DNA of 64,000 nucleotides from Tetracentron sinense (Eukaryota; Streptophyta; Magnoliopsida; Trochodendrales; Trochodendraceae). The translations under genes and the position numbers were made by a program. Of the stretch, positions 1 through 10,832 are shown piece by piece. The first letter of the stretch is position 1. Each line of letters begins with the position of its first letter. Location of the stretch: the NCBI GenBank assembly GCA_015143295.1, contig CM026564.1, forward strand, positions 10,032,416 through 10,096,415, written 5' to 3'. The notes below the pieces were generated by a model that saw nothing but the letters and a program-made list of their open reading frames with translations, was not told where the DNA came from and ran no database searches.

Positions 1-235
1 TTGATATATGATAATTTCTATAAAATTTATATATGGTATAATTTTTTTTTAACACCCGGTATTCATGATTTAAAACTTGTAACCATATAAAATCTAAACA
101 TACAAACATTGGCATGCCATTTTATATGAAACATCATGCAATATTAAGAAATAAACATTCATATTTAACTGACAATTTTCCTGATAATTATAATCCAATC
201 AATTAATTATTTCTTGCATCTTATTTAACCCATAT
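1..235. other. No gene seen; AT-rich intergenic DNA
   Basis: AT-rich sequence with no recognisable coding, RNA or repeat structure. The same holds for about 456-798, where the GAGCTCGA-rich sequence fades out toward the LTR remnant E. Confidence 0.6.
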
Positions 236-455
236 CGACTCGAGCTCGACTCGGTTTGAAATTTTTTTATCTATGCTCGAGCTTGGCTCGGTTGCTTGAA
301 CTCAGTTTAAATTATTAAAAAATAATATTTTTATTATATATATAAAAATATATAATCATTATATTATTTTTATATATAAAAATGATATATATATATATAT
401 ATAATATTATTTATATTAAAATAATATTCGAGCCGAGACGAGTCGAGCTCAAGCC
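236..455. repeat. AT-rich inverted-repeat element (MITE-like)
   Basis: A GC-richer arm with GAGCTCGACTCG at 242-253 has its exact reverse complement at 439-450. The two arms enclose a very AT-rich core with a TA run near 389-403. The arrangement suits a small non-autonomous DNA transposon or a hairpin-forming repeat. I could not find a convincing target duplication, so the limits are approximate. Confidence 0.4.
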
Positions 456-798
456 GAATTGAGCCTTAATCGGGTTGAGCTTTGAGCTGAGCCAAACCAA
501 ACAAGCTTTGGCTCGAGCTCGGCTTGAATACATTTTCAAATTCAAAAAATATCTCAGCTCAATTGAACCTATTTTTCGAAATCAAGTTGGGCTTGATCGG
601 GCCAAGCCAAATTTCGAGCTAGTGCGGTTCGGATACATCCCTACTTGTGCACATGAAATGCTTGTAAGGGAAGAGGCTCGTCTTTCAACCCCATAGACCA
701 TACCCAATAGAGCTTTCTAGTCAAAGAATAACCATAAATGTGGATTTTTGTGTGTGCGAGATTGTCCCAACCACCAGCCTAAACCAGTAGTCTATCAT

Positions 799-1464
799 TG
801 TCATGCCCCAAAATACCACTTAGAGTCTTTGATACTTTGGCAACGTGACTTATACTTTAAACCATCTTGCAAAGCGTATACAAGATATGATAGATAGTGA
901 ACCTGAAAATTTCTTCTATATAAAAGTTCTTCCAAGTGATAATATGGACAAAAGACTGAATATAAACTATAACTTGTTCAAAAGATCCAGCACTTGAGTT
1001 ACTAACTCAAGTCTACATGAAAATCCCCCAACAACAAAATCCCAAAATACATGTTCCTCTCACTCAATTCCCCCATAAGGCCACATGTCAAGGCCCCTAG
1101 CATCTGTATGATAATTCCAAGCAAGCTCCTGCTCTCCATGAACCTCCTCGACCCATGGCTCTGGAGGACGACCATTGAACCTGAAACCTATAGAAATAAT
1201 AGTTCGGCTGAGTATTGGATACATAGCCTATACAAACTACTATCTAACCATAGTACAAAACATTAGAATTTAATACGGGATACGGTTCATTAGGACATAT
1301 ACAAAATCAGAGTGTGGAAGCTTAAAACAAGATAACAATTGCATATTCTCAAAAATTATACTTTAAGTTCACGCTTTAACAAAACGTATTTCAAATGGCT
1401 TATGAGTCTTGTGAGTTCATTATGCATCTTATGAGGTTCTTAGCTTATTAGTACCTTATGAGAT
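799..1464 (-). repeat. LTR remnant E (Tekay-like gypsy)
   Basis: Read on the minus strand, this ends with GGTATTTTGGGGCATGACA, the same kind of 3' end as the LTRs of gypsy1 and solo LTR C. It also keeps their order of parts: repeats ending in CTCACAAG or CTCATAAG, an imperfect hairpin, a TATAG acceptor-like site, the acidic segment, and the terminal imperfect inverted repeat. It is an incomplete old copy cut off where LTR F begins at 1465. Confidence 0.6.
1060..1187 (-). other. Conserved acidic LTR segment, copy E
   Basis: After a TATAG acceptor-like site, the phase-1 frame stays open for 41 codons. It shows EPWVEE near residue 9 and LDMWPY near the end, followed by a stop. These match segments in five other LTR families in this window. 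There is no ATG at its head. It lies next to an imperfect hairpin (GGCT...AGCC arms). Coding is inferred from cross-family similarity only, and I do not recognise the peptide. Confidence 0.5.
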
Positions 1465-1693
1465 TGTAGAGCCCCGAATTTATTATTCTTAATACCTATG
1501 ATGTTTATTAAATTCTATGGAAAATTGTGCTTAATTTTAATGTGTTTAAGCTTTCAAATTTAATGCTAAAAAGTGTTGGTTTTAAAACCCGAATAAAACA
1601 CTTAATTTAAATCATTTTAAAGGTTTAATTGCATGAAAAGGGGGATAATCAAAAAGCAACAAAAGAGTTAAAAAAAAAATAAAAAATCGGCAC

Positions 1694-1807
1694 CTCGGCC
1701 GATCGATCGCCCCTGGTGGCGATTGATCGCCGAAAACACCATTTTTAGGCCTCTTTTGCGGGTTTTTCTGACTTGTGGAATCTCTAGGGCTCCCAACACT
1801 ATAAATA
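1694..1807 (+). promoter_or_regulatory. LTR F palindrome module and TATA box
   Basis: GGCCGATCGATCGCC and a second GGCGATTGATCGCC lie about 70 bp upstream of TATAAATA at 1800-1807. The same spatial order (palindromes, then TATA) is found in LTRs A, B, C, gypsy1, copia1 and copia2. A promoter role is inferred from position. Confidence 0.55.
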
Positions 1808-2229
1808 TCCCTTATACTCGTGGGTTGAGGGTTTCTAAAAATTTTTAGACCTAAAAGAGAGTGAGAGAAAAGGGTTTTGAGAGATCCAAGAGGAGGGATC
1901 AAAGGTTTTGCAAGGAAAAAAGGTGAAAAAGCTTAGATTCGCTCAATTCGCAAGCGCTTGATCGTAGGGAAGCGATCGTGAGAGGTAAATATGACTTCTT
2001 TCCTATCAATATAGAGATTTTTGATATAAATGCTATGAAAGAGATAGATTTAAGACAAGAACAAACAAAGATCAAGCATGCTTATGATGTTTTATATTAG
2101 GATTTTCTTATGAAAAATATATATGATGACTTTGTGATGTTTTAAATCATGTTTTTCTCTTGAAAAATTTATATTTGATGTTAGAGAGTTTTAAGTCATG
2201 ATTTTCTTATGGAAAGCATATATGATGTA

Positions 2230-2512
2230 TATATGATGTCAGCCTCTCAGAGAACGACACTAAATATGGATCCATGAGGGTTTTGGTCTTCACGGATGGA
2301 CATGTGTCAACCTCATAAAGGCTGGCACTAAATATGTTCTGTGAGGGTTTTATCTTCACGGATGAGACAGGTGTTAACCTCTGGGAGGCTAACACCAAAG
2401 TTGGATCCGTGAGGCTTTGGTTCTCACGGATGGACACGTTTCAACCTTATAAAGGCTGGCACTAAATATTGGGTCCGTGAGGTTTTGATCCTCATAGATA
2501 AACAAGTGTCAG
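2230..2512 (+). repeat. Minisatellite inside LTR F
   Basis: Four to five diverged units of about 65-80 bp alternate a 'cagcctct...ggctggcact' half with a 'ggatccgtgagg...ctcacggatg' half. A further unit follows the inserted LTR A at 4964-5030. The unit itself contains short inverted repeats (GGATCC...TCACGGAT). Confidence 0.65.
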
Positions 2513-3001
2513 TGTAGAGACCCGAATCTTTTTCATGTTTTTAGTGCATTGCATTAAGGGTATTTTAGTCTTTATAAGGTGTTAAAGTGTGTACATTTAT
2601 ATCTAATTATGGTGATGTAAACTAGGCTTAATCAACTTGTAACAGATGGATGTCATAGCACATCCTAAACTTTAGGAAGCTCTAGTTTTGGCACCGTTCA
2701 CGGGAAGTGAGTGATTCTTGAACCATTAGAAAGGTGTTGGAACCCTCTTCGAGGTTCATGTTTAGTGTTTTTCCTCATTTTGAGTTTAAGTCAAGTCAAT
2801 AGTGAGTTTTGTCTAATGGAATTACAGATCAGTCAACTTTGGGGTTATTTTAGTCTATAAATTAAGTGGAATTTAGAAATTCTAAAATGCTAGAAATGTT
2901 CGTTTTCGAGAGACGAATCCAACGCAAGTTGAATCGTCAAAATCCGATGAACGAGTAAAAAGTTATGGCCAAAACAGTAAAGGGAGTCAAAACCTGCATA
3001 A

Positions 3002-3186
3002 ACCGATCGCTTGGTCAGAACCAGCGATCGATCGGTCCAAAACCGATCGATCAGTATCTATCGACTGGTCCAAAATTTTGTATGGGGAAAATTTCCAGAG
3101 AGTGCTTTTTTGACCGATCGACCGGTCAAGAGCATCGATCGCTCGGTTGAGAACCGATCGATCGGTCATAAACACCGATCGCTCGG
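3002..3186 (+). promoter_or_regulatory. GATCGATC palindrome module of LTR A
   Basis: Repeated ACCGATCGATCGGT, ACCGATCGCTTGGT and related 14-bp palindromes sit on both sides of a core TTTTGTATGGGGAAAATTT at about 3076. The module ends roughly 65 bp before the TATA box at 3254. The same module is found in gypsy1, solo LTR C and, in a related form, in the copia1 LTRs. Confidence 0.6.
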
Positions 3187-3253
3187 ACCTTCGAGTATTT
3201 TTGCTGATTTTTAGTAAGGGCTTTTTGGTCTTTTTGTTCTCAGACCTTGAGGC

Positions 3254-3261
3254 TATAAATA
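3254..3261 (+). promoter_or_regulatory. TATA box of LTR A
   Basis: TATAAATA lies in a GC-flanked setting about 740 bp into the LTR. It is followed by a leader with few ATGs that ends at a donor-like CTAAG/GTCGATA at 3455/3456. Confidence 0.6.
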
Positions 3262-4144
3262 GGGGGTCCTACTCGAAATATTAAATTACTCCACCTAGTT
3301 CTAACCTAATTTGGCAAAAAGGGGGAGAAACCCTAGGGTTTTGAGAGAGGGTTTTCTTGGAGAAGGAGGAGATTGATAGGAGATTGCAAGAAAAGTTTGG
3401 AAGCTTCTCCAAATCATCTCGGGAGCGTTTTGAATCCAAGGGAAGGATTCCTAAGGTCGATATACTATCCTAATCAACTTTATTTTAAGGTTTTGTGAAT
3501 GTTAAGATGCTAGGAATGGTAGAAATAGATGTTTGATGCATTTTCCCTAATTTTCTAAGAAGCAAGCTAATTATGGATGGATATGTGGATTGGAAATGTG
3601 GATTAAATGTTGATAGAATGTATAGAGGATGAGAAATGTATGGAGGATGAGATTAATTTGTGGATGTGGATGAATATATGGATTGTATGGATGGAATTAT
3701 GATTTGATGAATGCATGAAAAGGTAGAGAAACAATGGATTCATATTATGTGTACTCAAGGTGTTTGTGAAAATGTCTGTGAGAATAAATGCTATGATACT
3801 TTTATGAAATGGTGGTAAATGGATTATAAATGATGTTAAGAAATATATATGTGATTGTTTGTTAAGTATACTTAATTACTTGCATGAGAATTGATAGTCG
3901 GGAAGGTAAGAACTTAGAGGAACATCTCTCAAACCGGGAATTCTCTAACTATTTGGTATGAGACATTTAGTGGAGTTTCCATGGTGGGAAATCGGAATCT
4001 AAGCAATTACTGACTCAAACGTTAATTTCGACACTTAAGCACATAAGCACGTGTATGTTAAGATAAGAGTCTCACAAGTCACACATGTGGACCACAAGCA
4101 TGAGCATGGCATACGTATGACATTCTGAATAAGCATAAGCATGA

Positions 4145-4271
4145 CATGGTCCGTATCCTCCAAGAACGGCATGCCAACTTGATTCTTAGACATGGTCCGT
4201 ATCCTCCAAGAACGGCATGTCAACCACATGATTTCTAAGGCATGGTCCGTATCCGCCAAGAACGGCATGTC
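4145..4271 (+). repeat. Three tandem repeats in LTR A
   Basis: CATGGTCCGTATCC followed by CCAAGAACGGCATG starts at 4145, 4191 and 4241. It occupies the same LTR position as the unrelated or diverged minisatellites in LTRs B, C and gypsy1. Confidence 0.8.
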
Positions 4272-4525
4272 TCATTACTGTATGATCTGAATAAGTGCAT
4301 AAGCATAAGCATAAGCATCTCACAAGCACGTGGTCTCGTAAGCATAAGTACCTCATAAGTGTATGGTTTTGTAAGTCTAAGATTCTCACAAGTACACGAG
4401 TCAAGGTGATGATATGATGTATATGCGCACACGTTCTTCCGCACTCTGATTTTGTTATTATGCTATTGGATATGTTTCTGACTAAATGCAGGTATATCAT
4501 TATTGTTGGTTGGATTTTATATACA

Positions 4526-4545
4526 CTGAGTACCTTTGTACTCAG
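4526..4545 (+). other. Hairpin before the acidic segment, LTR A
   Basis: CTGAGTAC and GTACTCAG form a perfect 8-bp stem with the loop CTTT. The same place in LTR B holds TGAGTAT/ATACTCA and in gypsy1 GCTGAG/CTCAGC. The sequence differs but pairing is kept. Confidence 0.65.
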
Positions 4546-4564
4546 CCGGACTTTGTCTTGGCAG

Positions 4565-4680
4565 GTTTAGGGCAGGAGTACACGGCAGAGCCGTGGGTTG
4601 AGGAAGCATACACAGAGGAAGGAGGTGAAGGTGAGCCTTCTGAGGAGGGAGCCGGAGACTTGGACGGCTACACCTCTTAG
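4565..4680 (+). other. Conserved acidic LTR segment, copy A
   Basis: After TTGGCAG the phase-1 frame encodes 37 residues. It has AEPWVEEAYTEE near its start, a Glu/Gly-rich middle and GDLDGYTS at the end, followed by TAG. The EPWVEE core and terminal DLD motif match copies E and gypsy1. It is strongly acidic and has no ATG at its head. Function unknown. Confidence 0.5.
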
Positions 4681-5091
4681 TTTACATTTCTTTTCATTGA
4701 GAGAGTTTTGTAATTGACTTTTAGAGGATGTTGCTCAGTAGAATTTTATGGTTGTGTATCAGACTCTTTGGATTTAGTAGTTGTAATTGTTGACTATAGA
4801 CTCGTGTTATTTAGTTGGTTTGGGTTATATATATCGGAAATTTTATTACTCTCGTTTTTGAAGACTCGTGTAGTAGCCTTGTATGCATGGTTTTAAGCAG
4901 GTTTAAGTAATGTGGCGATTCCAAAGTCCTATTTTAGCCTTGTGGGATTTTGGGGTCGTTACAGTCAGCCTCTCGGGGGCTGTCACTTAGGGTAGATCCT
5001 TGAGGTTTATCCTCACGGATCAAGCTTTACCCTGCTTAGTTGGGTGACTTGATGCCAGCCATCAGCATTAAATGCTGACAGCTAAAAGTAC

Positions 5092-5198
5092 TGTACGTGC
5101 CATAGGCACGTGTGAACCTAACCACCTCTCTGGGGAACTGAGATCAGATGTGTGTCATTGTACACACACCTAGGCAATGGACAGTGAGATTTCACTGC
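5092..5198 (+). other. Three successive small hairpins before copia relic gag
   Basis: ACGTGCC-ATA-GGCACGT lies at 5095-5111, GTGTGT...ACACAC around 5150-5167, and CAGTGA-GATT-TCACTG at 5182-5197. They lie 30-135 bp before the first gag codon of the copia relic, where leader signals of retroelements usually sit. A packaging or dimer role is only a guess. Confidence 0.4.
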
Positions 5199-6863
5199 CC
5201 ACAAACAACCTTAAAGTAAAGATTTAATATGGCAAACATTTTTGCAACTGCCTTAGAAGACGACCAATCCACTACTAAACCTCCATTGTTCAATGAAGAG
5301 AACTATAACTATTGGAAGACCTCGATGATGTACTACATCCAACCTCTTGACTATGAATGTTGGAGAGTCATAGTCAAAGGTCCACATCTTCCTACAAAAA
5401 TCGTGGATGAGGTTAGAATACCTAAAGTTGAGGAAGAATGTACTGAAGCCGATATTAAACTCATCCAAATAAATGTTAAGGCTATTAGTAATTATATTGT
5501 GCTTTAAGTCCCCATGAATTTAATAGAGTGTCGAGTTATGACTCAACCAAAGAAATTCGGGACAAACTTCAAGTCACCTATGAGGGGACTAATCAAGTTA
5601 AGGAAGAGAAAATAGGCATGCTAGTTCATAAATATGAACTATTTAAAATGAAAAAAGATGAGTCCATATGAGAAATGTTTACTAGATTTACAAATATTTT
5701 GAATAGACTAAAATCTCTTGGAAAGATATATTCTAATGCAGAAAATGTGAGGAAGGTGCTTTGCACACTACTAAAAGAATGGTCTCCCATGGTGACAGTC
5801 ATCCAAGAAGCCAAAGACTTAACCAATCTTCAAATGGAAGAGCTACTTGGATCTCTAATGACTCATGAAGTCATTATGAAGGGTTAACAAGAGGATGAAC
5901 CCAAGTTCAAGAAAGGTCTTGCCTTAAATCATCTCAAGTGGATGAGAGTGAAGAGGAAGAAATTGAAGGAGATGAAGATATAACCCTCATGGCTAAGAAG
6001 TTCAAGAAGTTTCTAAAGCATAAAAGGAACTTCAAAAAGAGTTCATACAAGAAAGATTTCACCAAGGAGATCTCCAATGGTGAGTCTAGCAAGAAGGAAC
6101 CTCTTATTTGCTTCGAATGTAAGAAGCCCGGGCACATCAAGACGGAGTGTCCACAACTCAAGAAGAACAACAAGTTCCAGAAAAGAGCTATGAAAGTCAC
6201 TTGAGATGAATCTGATGATAGTGAGTCAAAAGGAAACTCAAGCAATGAGGAAGTCACCAATCTATGCCTCATGGCCAAGGAGGATGAGGTAAAATCTTCA
6301 ATTAATGACTCTCTTACATTTGATAAATTAAGAGATCCTTTCGATGAATTATATCAAGAGTTTAGAAAAATCACTTTAAAGAACAAATCACTTAAAAAAG
6401 AAATGGAAAGTTATCAAACAGAAAATGAGTATTTGAAAATTAAAGAGAAATAAACTCTTCCTTTACCTCAAGACTTATTTAGTGAATGTGATGAGCTTAA
6501 AACAAAAATTAAAGACTTGACTAGCACCATTCTCACATTCACTAATGGCAAAAAAGAATTTAGAAAGACTATTAGGTCAACAAAGATGTGTCTTTGGTAG
6601 AGCCAGAATAGGCTATAACCCTACAACAAAACAAAAGAACTACCAAAGCTTCTGTAGCACCCCCGGAACTTTTGCATGAAATTAGTGAATAGTGCTTCAG
6701 CCAAAAGGCCTTCAATGCAATTAAATTTGGGGAAATTATGAGAAAATGGTTAAGTACCAAACCAGGTGTTAGATATGAAGGGATTAATGCCCTAAGAATG
6801 ATAAGAACGAGATCGGAAACGTCCCAAGGAGGCTGCTGGTGAAAAAACTCAGAAAATGGGATG

Positions 6864-7131
6864 TGCGATTGACTGTAGGCAAGGTGCGATCGATCGCATA
6901 CAGGGGAAAACTGAGAAAAACATTCGAGTTCACTTGCAATTGATCACAAGTGGTGTGCGATCGATCGCATGCAGGAAAAATTTGACAAAACTCTCGGGTT
7001 CAAGTGCAACAGATCTTCCCCAGGTGCGACCGGTCGCACTGGATCTACGATTGATCGCAATTGGTGTGCGATAGATCACACGCGGGTTACGAATCCGAAT
7101 TTGAGGGTTTTAAACCCTTTGCCTATAAATA
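6864..7131 (+). promoter_or_regulatory. Palindrome module and TATA box of LTR B
   Basis: GTGCGATCGATCGCAT and several relatives (TGTGCGATCGATCGCATGC, GTGCGACCGGTCGCAC) occupy 6864-7083. TATAAATA follows at 7124-7131. The palindrome type differs from LTR A (TGCGATC instead of ACCGATC), but the central GATCGATC and the placement agree. Confidence 0.6.
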
Positions 7132-8517
7132 GAGGATCCATTTGGGGATATTGGCTTCCCCTAAACCTAGAAAAGGATTGAGAGGAGAAGGAAAGAGATT
7201 GGGGGTTTTCCAAAGGAGAGATTGGATTGGAGATTAAGTGGAGTTCAACCAAGTTTGGATCATCTCTCCAAGCAAGATCTTCCTCCTCGAGGTTGCTTCT
7301 TCCTCAAGCTTGAGGATTTCCAAATCAAAGGATTTTCTTCAAATAGGAGTTGATCCTCAAGGTTAGTACACCCTCCTAGCTAACTTAGTAGTAAGCTAGG
7401 TTTTCCCTTAAAAATGATTATGTTTTGAGTTGGTATCTTCCATTTCTTGAACTAAGCCAATGATGCCCTAAATTATACAAGATAAACTAATAGTGAAGGA
7501 TGTGTGAGACGTGGATGGTTGAGGCGATTGGATGCCATGTGGTTGTGATGAATGTGTGTGATGGAAAAAGGTGGAAGGTTAATGTACACATAATGAATGC
7601 ACACATGATGTTTGATGAAATGTGAAAGATGAAAATATGCGTTAAGAAACTCAAAGAAATGTTGGACATTACGTGTTTCATGAAATGCATGTGTGAGAAT
7701 TTAACCCAAAACATGAACCATGATTTAGGGATTTTTCCCAAGTTGATAATAGTGCCAAGATGTTTTATGTGTTTTGTAATTTCTCGTATGTCTATAGAAC
7801 TTTGAAATGCCATGATGTTCTTTAATTGTTCATGTCATTGTGAATGACACTAATTGCTACACACACAAGCACGCATGCATGCATAAACCGAGGTTTTCAA
7901 ATATATGTATATGAGAAATCAAGCAAAAGCAAGACATGTGATTTACGAAACAAATGATAAAGCCGGACATCGGGCCGGTCAAGGGTAGGGCATATCCTCG
8001 GATATGTCATACCTGACTCACAAGAAAACAAAACAAGTTGATAATGTCGGATAGAGGGCTGGTCAAGGATGTTAGTGTACCTTTTCTATTTCGCTGAAGG
8101 ATACTTACATATCCGGCTCACAAGTTGCTTTCAAGAATTCATTGAAGGGAATTTATATTCCCATCTCACAAGTCGCTACAAGGGCACTAACATCTGGCTC
8201 ACAAGTTAAGCATGACAAGGCATGTCAAGACATGACAAGCATGATAAGACAACTGTGATTCTAAACAAGAACAAGACAAGACATGTGTGATTCTCACGAG
8301 ACAAGAACAAGACAAGCATGAGTTTTAAACACGACAAACAAGTTTTGAAAACCACGAAAAGCTATGTTCAAGAACAAGTCATGAATTTTAAGTGTGGGTT
8401 TTATTGCATTTGTTTCATGCATGTCATGATCATTGTATTGCTTTAAGTTTGATGTTATGAATTGTATTTAGTTATTACTGTTGCATTTTGTTATTACTAT
8501 TGTTAGCTTGTACTCGT

Positions 8518-8534
8518 TGAGTATTCCATACTCA
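8518..8534 (+). other. Hairpin before the acidic segment, LTR B
   Basis: TGAGTAT and ATACTCA form a 7-bp stem with loop TCC. It lies 23 bp before the AG that precedes the acidic segment. Confidence 0.6.
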
Positions 8535-8557
8535 GTCGTACATATTGATGTCAATAG

Positions 8558-8685
8558 GTACACGGTTCGACATTTGCGTTCCTGGTTCTTGGATCAAGGA
8601 GGATTATGGTGAGGAGGAGCCTTACATAGAGCCCACAGTAGAGCCTCAGGTGGAGGCCAAAGACCTAGATAGTTGGCCGTACTGA
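8558..8685 (+). other. Conserved acidic LTR segment, copy B
   Basis: After GTCAATAG the phase-1 frame runs 41 residues to TGA. Core DICVPGSWIKEDYGEEEP comes near the start, then an EPQVEAKDLDSWPY ending. Compared with copy C, I count by eye about ten third-position or other silent codon differences against about eight replacements over the alignable part, the pattern expected from past selection on a peptide. No ATG at its head. Confidence 0.55.
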
Positions 8686-10299
8686 GATGAGCCGAGAGAG
8701 AGAGAGAGAGACATTTTATGATTTTGTATTTTGATAGGTGGGCATGTCCACATTTACTTGATATATTTTGTATATAACTTGGAATACTGATCAGGTGTAT
8801 AGAAAAATAAAAAGTTGGTTTACGCTTCTACACTGTTTTAGCTTCCACACTCTGTATCATGCCTTCATTTTATTATGTGTTACTTTATTTATTACAGGAT
8901 GGTTTGTCAGGTTAAGTATAGTCACACCTCAAGTTCCACCTAACTCATAGGGGAAATTTTGGAGCACGACAGCTTCTTTGCTAAACCAACTACTCTTTTA
9001 AGTGCATTTTATACTTATCATGAAAAGAAGGTAGTTAGAAAAGTTTGGGTTCCAAAAGGAACATCCCTTCCATGACTAACTATAGAGGACCCAAAGGGAG
9101 TTACTTAAATTTACCTTATAGGTATGCTTAAAGTCAAGTAGCTCCAAGTCAACATGGTTCTTGGATAGTAGATGCTCAAGACACATGACCGGGAACAAAA
9201 AGTTTTTCATCTCAATCACTCCTAATGAGAGAGGGCATGTGACCTTCAGGGACAACACAAAGGGGAAGATCGTTGGTATAGGTAATGTTAGTGAGAACAA
9301 CTCAATTTTTATTGAAAATGTTTTGTTAGTTGATGGTCTTAAATATAATCTTATTAGTATTAGCCAACTATGTGATAAGAAATTAAATCTAATGTGTGTA
9401 TGATTGGGGATAAAGATAATGTTAACACTATGTTTATTACACTTAGGAATTAAAATGTTTACACAATTGATTTTGATGAATTAACTTCACAAAATATGAT
9501 TTTTTTCTCGGTCATGAATGAAGCTAGCTATGGCATAGGAGACTAAGTCATGCTAGCATTAATCTTCTTTCAAAACTATCTAGATATGAACTTGTAAAAT
9601 GTTTACCTAAAACAAAGTTTTCTAAAAATAAAGTATGTGATGCATGTCAATTAGAAAAATAAATCAAAACATCTTTTATAAGAAGAAAAAAATCTCAACC
9701 TCTTGAACTTCTTTATATTGATTTGTTTGAACCTAATGACGTTGCTTGCTAGCATAGGTGGTAAGAAATATGTCTCTGTTATTATTGATGACTATTCTAG
9801 ATTCACTTTGGTGTTATTTCTACCACATAAAAGTGAAACACATTTTATTTGCTAAATTTTGTAAGAGAATACAAAATGAAAAAAGATATTCTATTAACAA
9901 CATAAGAAGTGATAGAGGAGGAGAATTTAAAAATCAAGAAGTTGAATATTTTTGTGAAGAAAATGGAATTTATCATAACTTCTCCACACCTAGAACACTT
10001 GAACAAAATGGAGTAGTGAACGTAAAAATAGATCTTTATAATAAATGGGAAAAACAATGCTAAATGAACATAAATTACCTAATTACTTTTAAGTCAAAGC
10101 TATAAACACTTCTTATTATGTAATTAATAGGGTTGTAATAAGGAACAAACATAATAAAACATCATATGAACTTTAGAAAAGAAGATCACCTAATATAGGA
10201 TATTTTAAAGTGTTTGGATGTAAATGCTTCATACTTAATGATAAACAGCATTTTAAGAAGTTTGACCCTAAATCCAATTGGTGTGTTAAAATATAATTA

Positions 10300-10640
10300 A
10301 GCAATAGAAAGTTTTAATTAATTGGGACAGTTTGGAAAGTCAAAAAATATAAACAATGAAAAGAGTAATTAATAATGGTATTCTCAAAAATACAAAATTT
10401 AATTCATAAAAATATAAGAAATGAAAGAAATTTGCTTTCTAGAATTGTAAAAACAAATACCATACTCTTGAACTGTGCTAGCCGCCCTACTCTCTTTTAT
10501 ACAATAGAATACTGGAGCTCTAGTTCAACAAATAACTCGACCTCCCCCAAAATATACCTTAGCAGGAGTATTTTGAAAATTATGTAAACATATTTGTACA
10601 ATAAAAATACTTTAGGCATGTTTTGGGTTCGGAGGAGCTA
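10300..10640. other. No gene seen
   Basis: AT-rich sequence between the end of the copia relic and the MITE. No motif, RNA or repeat is recognised. Confidence 0.5.
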
Positions 10641-10644
10641 CGCC

Positions 10645-10832
10645 TAATTAATTTGAGAAATGCTAACCCTAATCTCAGTCAAACTCTACTCTCAGTCTCC
10701 ACCAACCACTTGTCCATTCTTGATGAGAGAGAGTGCTTTAACCACCATAACTGATTTGAAAATGGATAGGTGGTTGGTGGAGGCTGAGAGTAGAGTTTGA
10801 CTGAGAGTAGGGAAAGCACACCTCAATTAATT
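10645..10832. mobile_element. MITE with long terminal inverted repeats
   Basis: The left arm at about 10662-10718 and the right arm at 10761-10817 are imperfect reverse complements of about 57 bp sharing CTCAGTCAAACTCTACTCTC. AATTAATT continues the symmetry just outside. The spacer is about 40 bp. The superfamily is uncertain because no target duplication is clear. Confidence 0.65.

Larger units (their letters stand above)
2513..4963 (+). mobile_element. Solo LTR A (Tekay-like gypsy), target duplication GTCAG
   Basis: A 2451-bp unit opens TGTAGAGACCCGAATC, closes TTTTGGGGTCGTTACA, and is flanked by GTCAG at 2508-2512 and 4964-4968. No internal region is present, so it is a solo LTR left by recombination between two LTRs. 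Parts in order: palindrome module 3002-3186, TATAAATA 3254-3261, donor-like site at 3455/3456, three repeats of about 48 bp from 4145, hairpin 4526-4545, acidic segment 4565-4680, and a 3'-terminal imperfect inverted repeat. It sits inside LTR F. Confidence 0.85.
1465..5100 (+). repeat. LTR remnant F (gypsy-like), split by solo LTR A
   Basis: It begins TGTAGAGCCCCGAA like the other long LTRs here. It has a palindrome module at 1694-1732, a TATA box at 1800-1807, a donor-like AGAG/GTAAATATG at 1984/1985, and a minisatellite that resumes after the inserted LTR A at 4964. The right end is not clear and may lie anywhere between about 5000 and 5200. It is old and incomplete. Confidence 0.5.
6653..8971 (+). 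mobile_element. Solo LTR B (Tekay-like gypsy), target duplication GCTTC
   Basis: A 2319-bp unit runs from TGTAGCACCCCCGGAA to TTTTGGAGCACGACA, flanked by GCTTC at 6648-6652 and 8972-8976. It interrupts the gag region of the copia relic. Parts: palindrome module 6864-7083, TATAAATA 7124-7131, donor-like CTCAAG/GTTAGTACACC at 7361/7362, diverged repeats ending in GGCTCACAAG about 7960-8210, hairpin 8518-8534, acidic segment 8558-8685, a GA microsatellite near 8695-8711, and the terminal imperfect inverted repeat. Confidence 0.85.
5200..10290 (+). mobile_element. Old Ty1/copia relic, split by solo LTR B
   Basis: Recognisable parts are the gag N-terminal domain from 5229 (an NYNYW-type motif near residue 26), the gag UBN2-like region about 5580-5890, a CCHC zinc knuckle (CFECKKPGHIKTEC) near 6110-6152, a protease region around 9150-9400 and an integrase core region about 9700-10290. 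No reverse transcriptase or RNase H region and no clear LTR pair is seen. It is broken, with many breaks, and looks old. Gag and the zinc knuckle resemble those of copia1 and copia2, so a SIRE-type relationship is likely. Confidence 0.7.

Noticed and set aside
1051-1266. Plus-strand open frame across LTR E
   Set aside because: It is a shadow of the minus-strand LTR parts, including the acidic segment on the other strand.
4035-4500. Several overlapping minus-strand frames in LTR A
   Set aside because: They follow the tandem repeats and have no match to any family.
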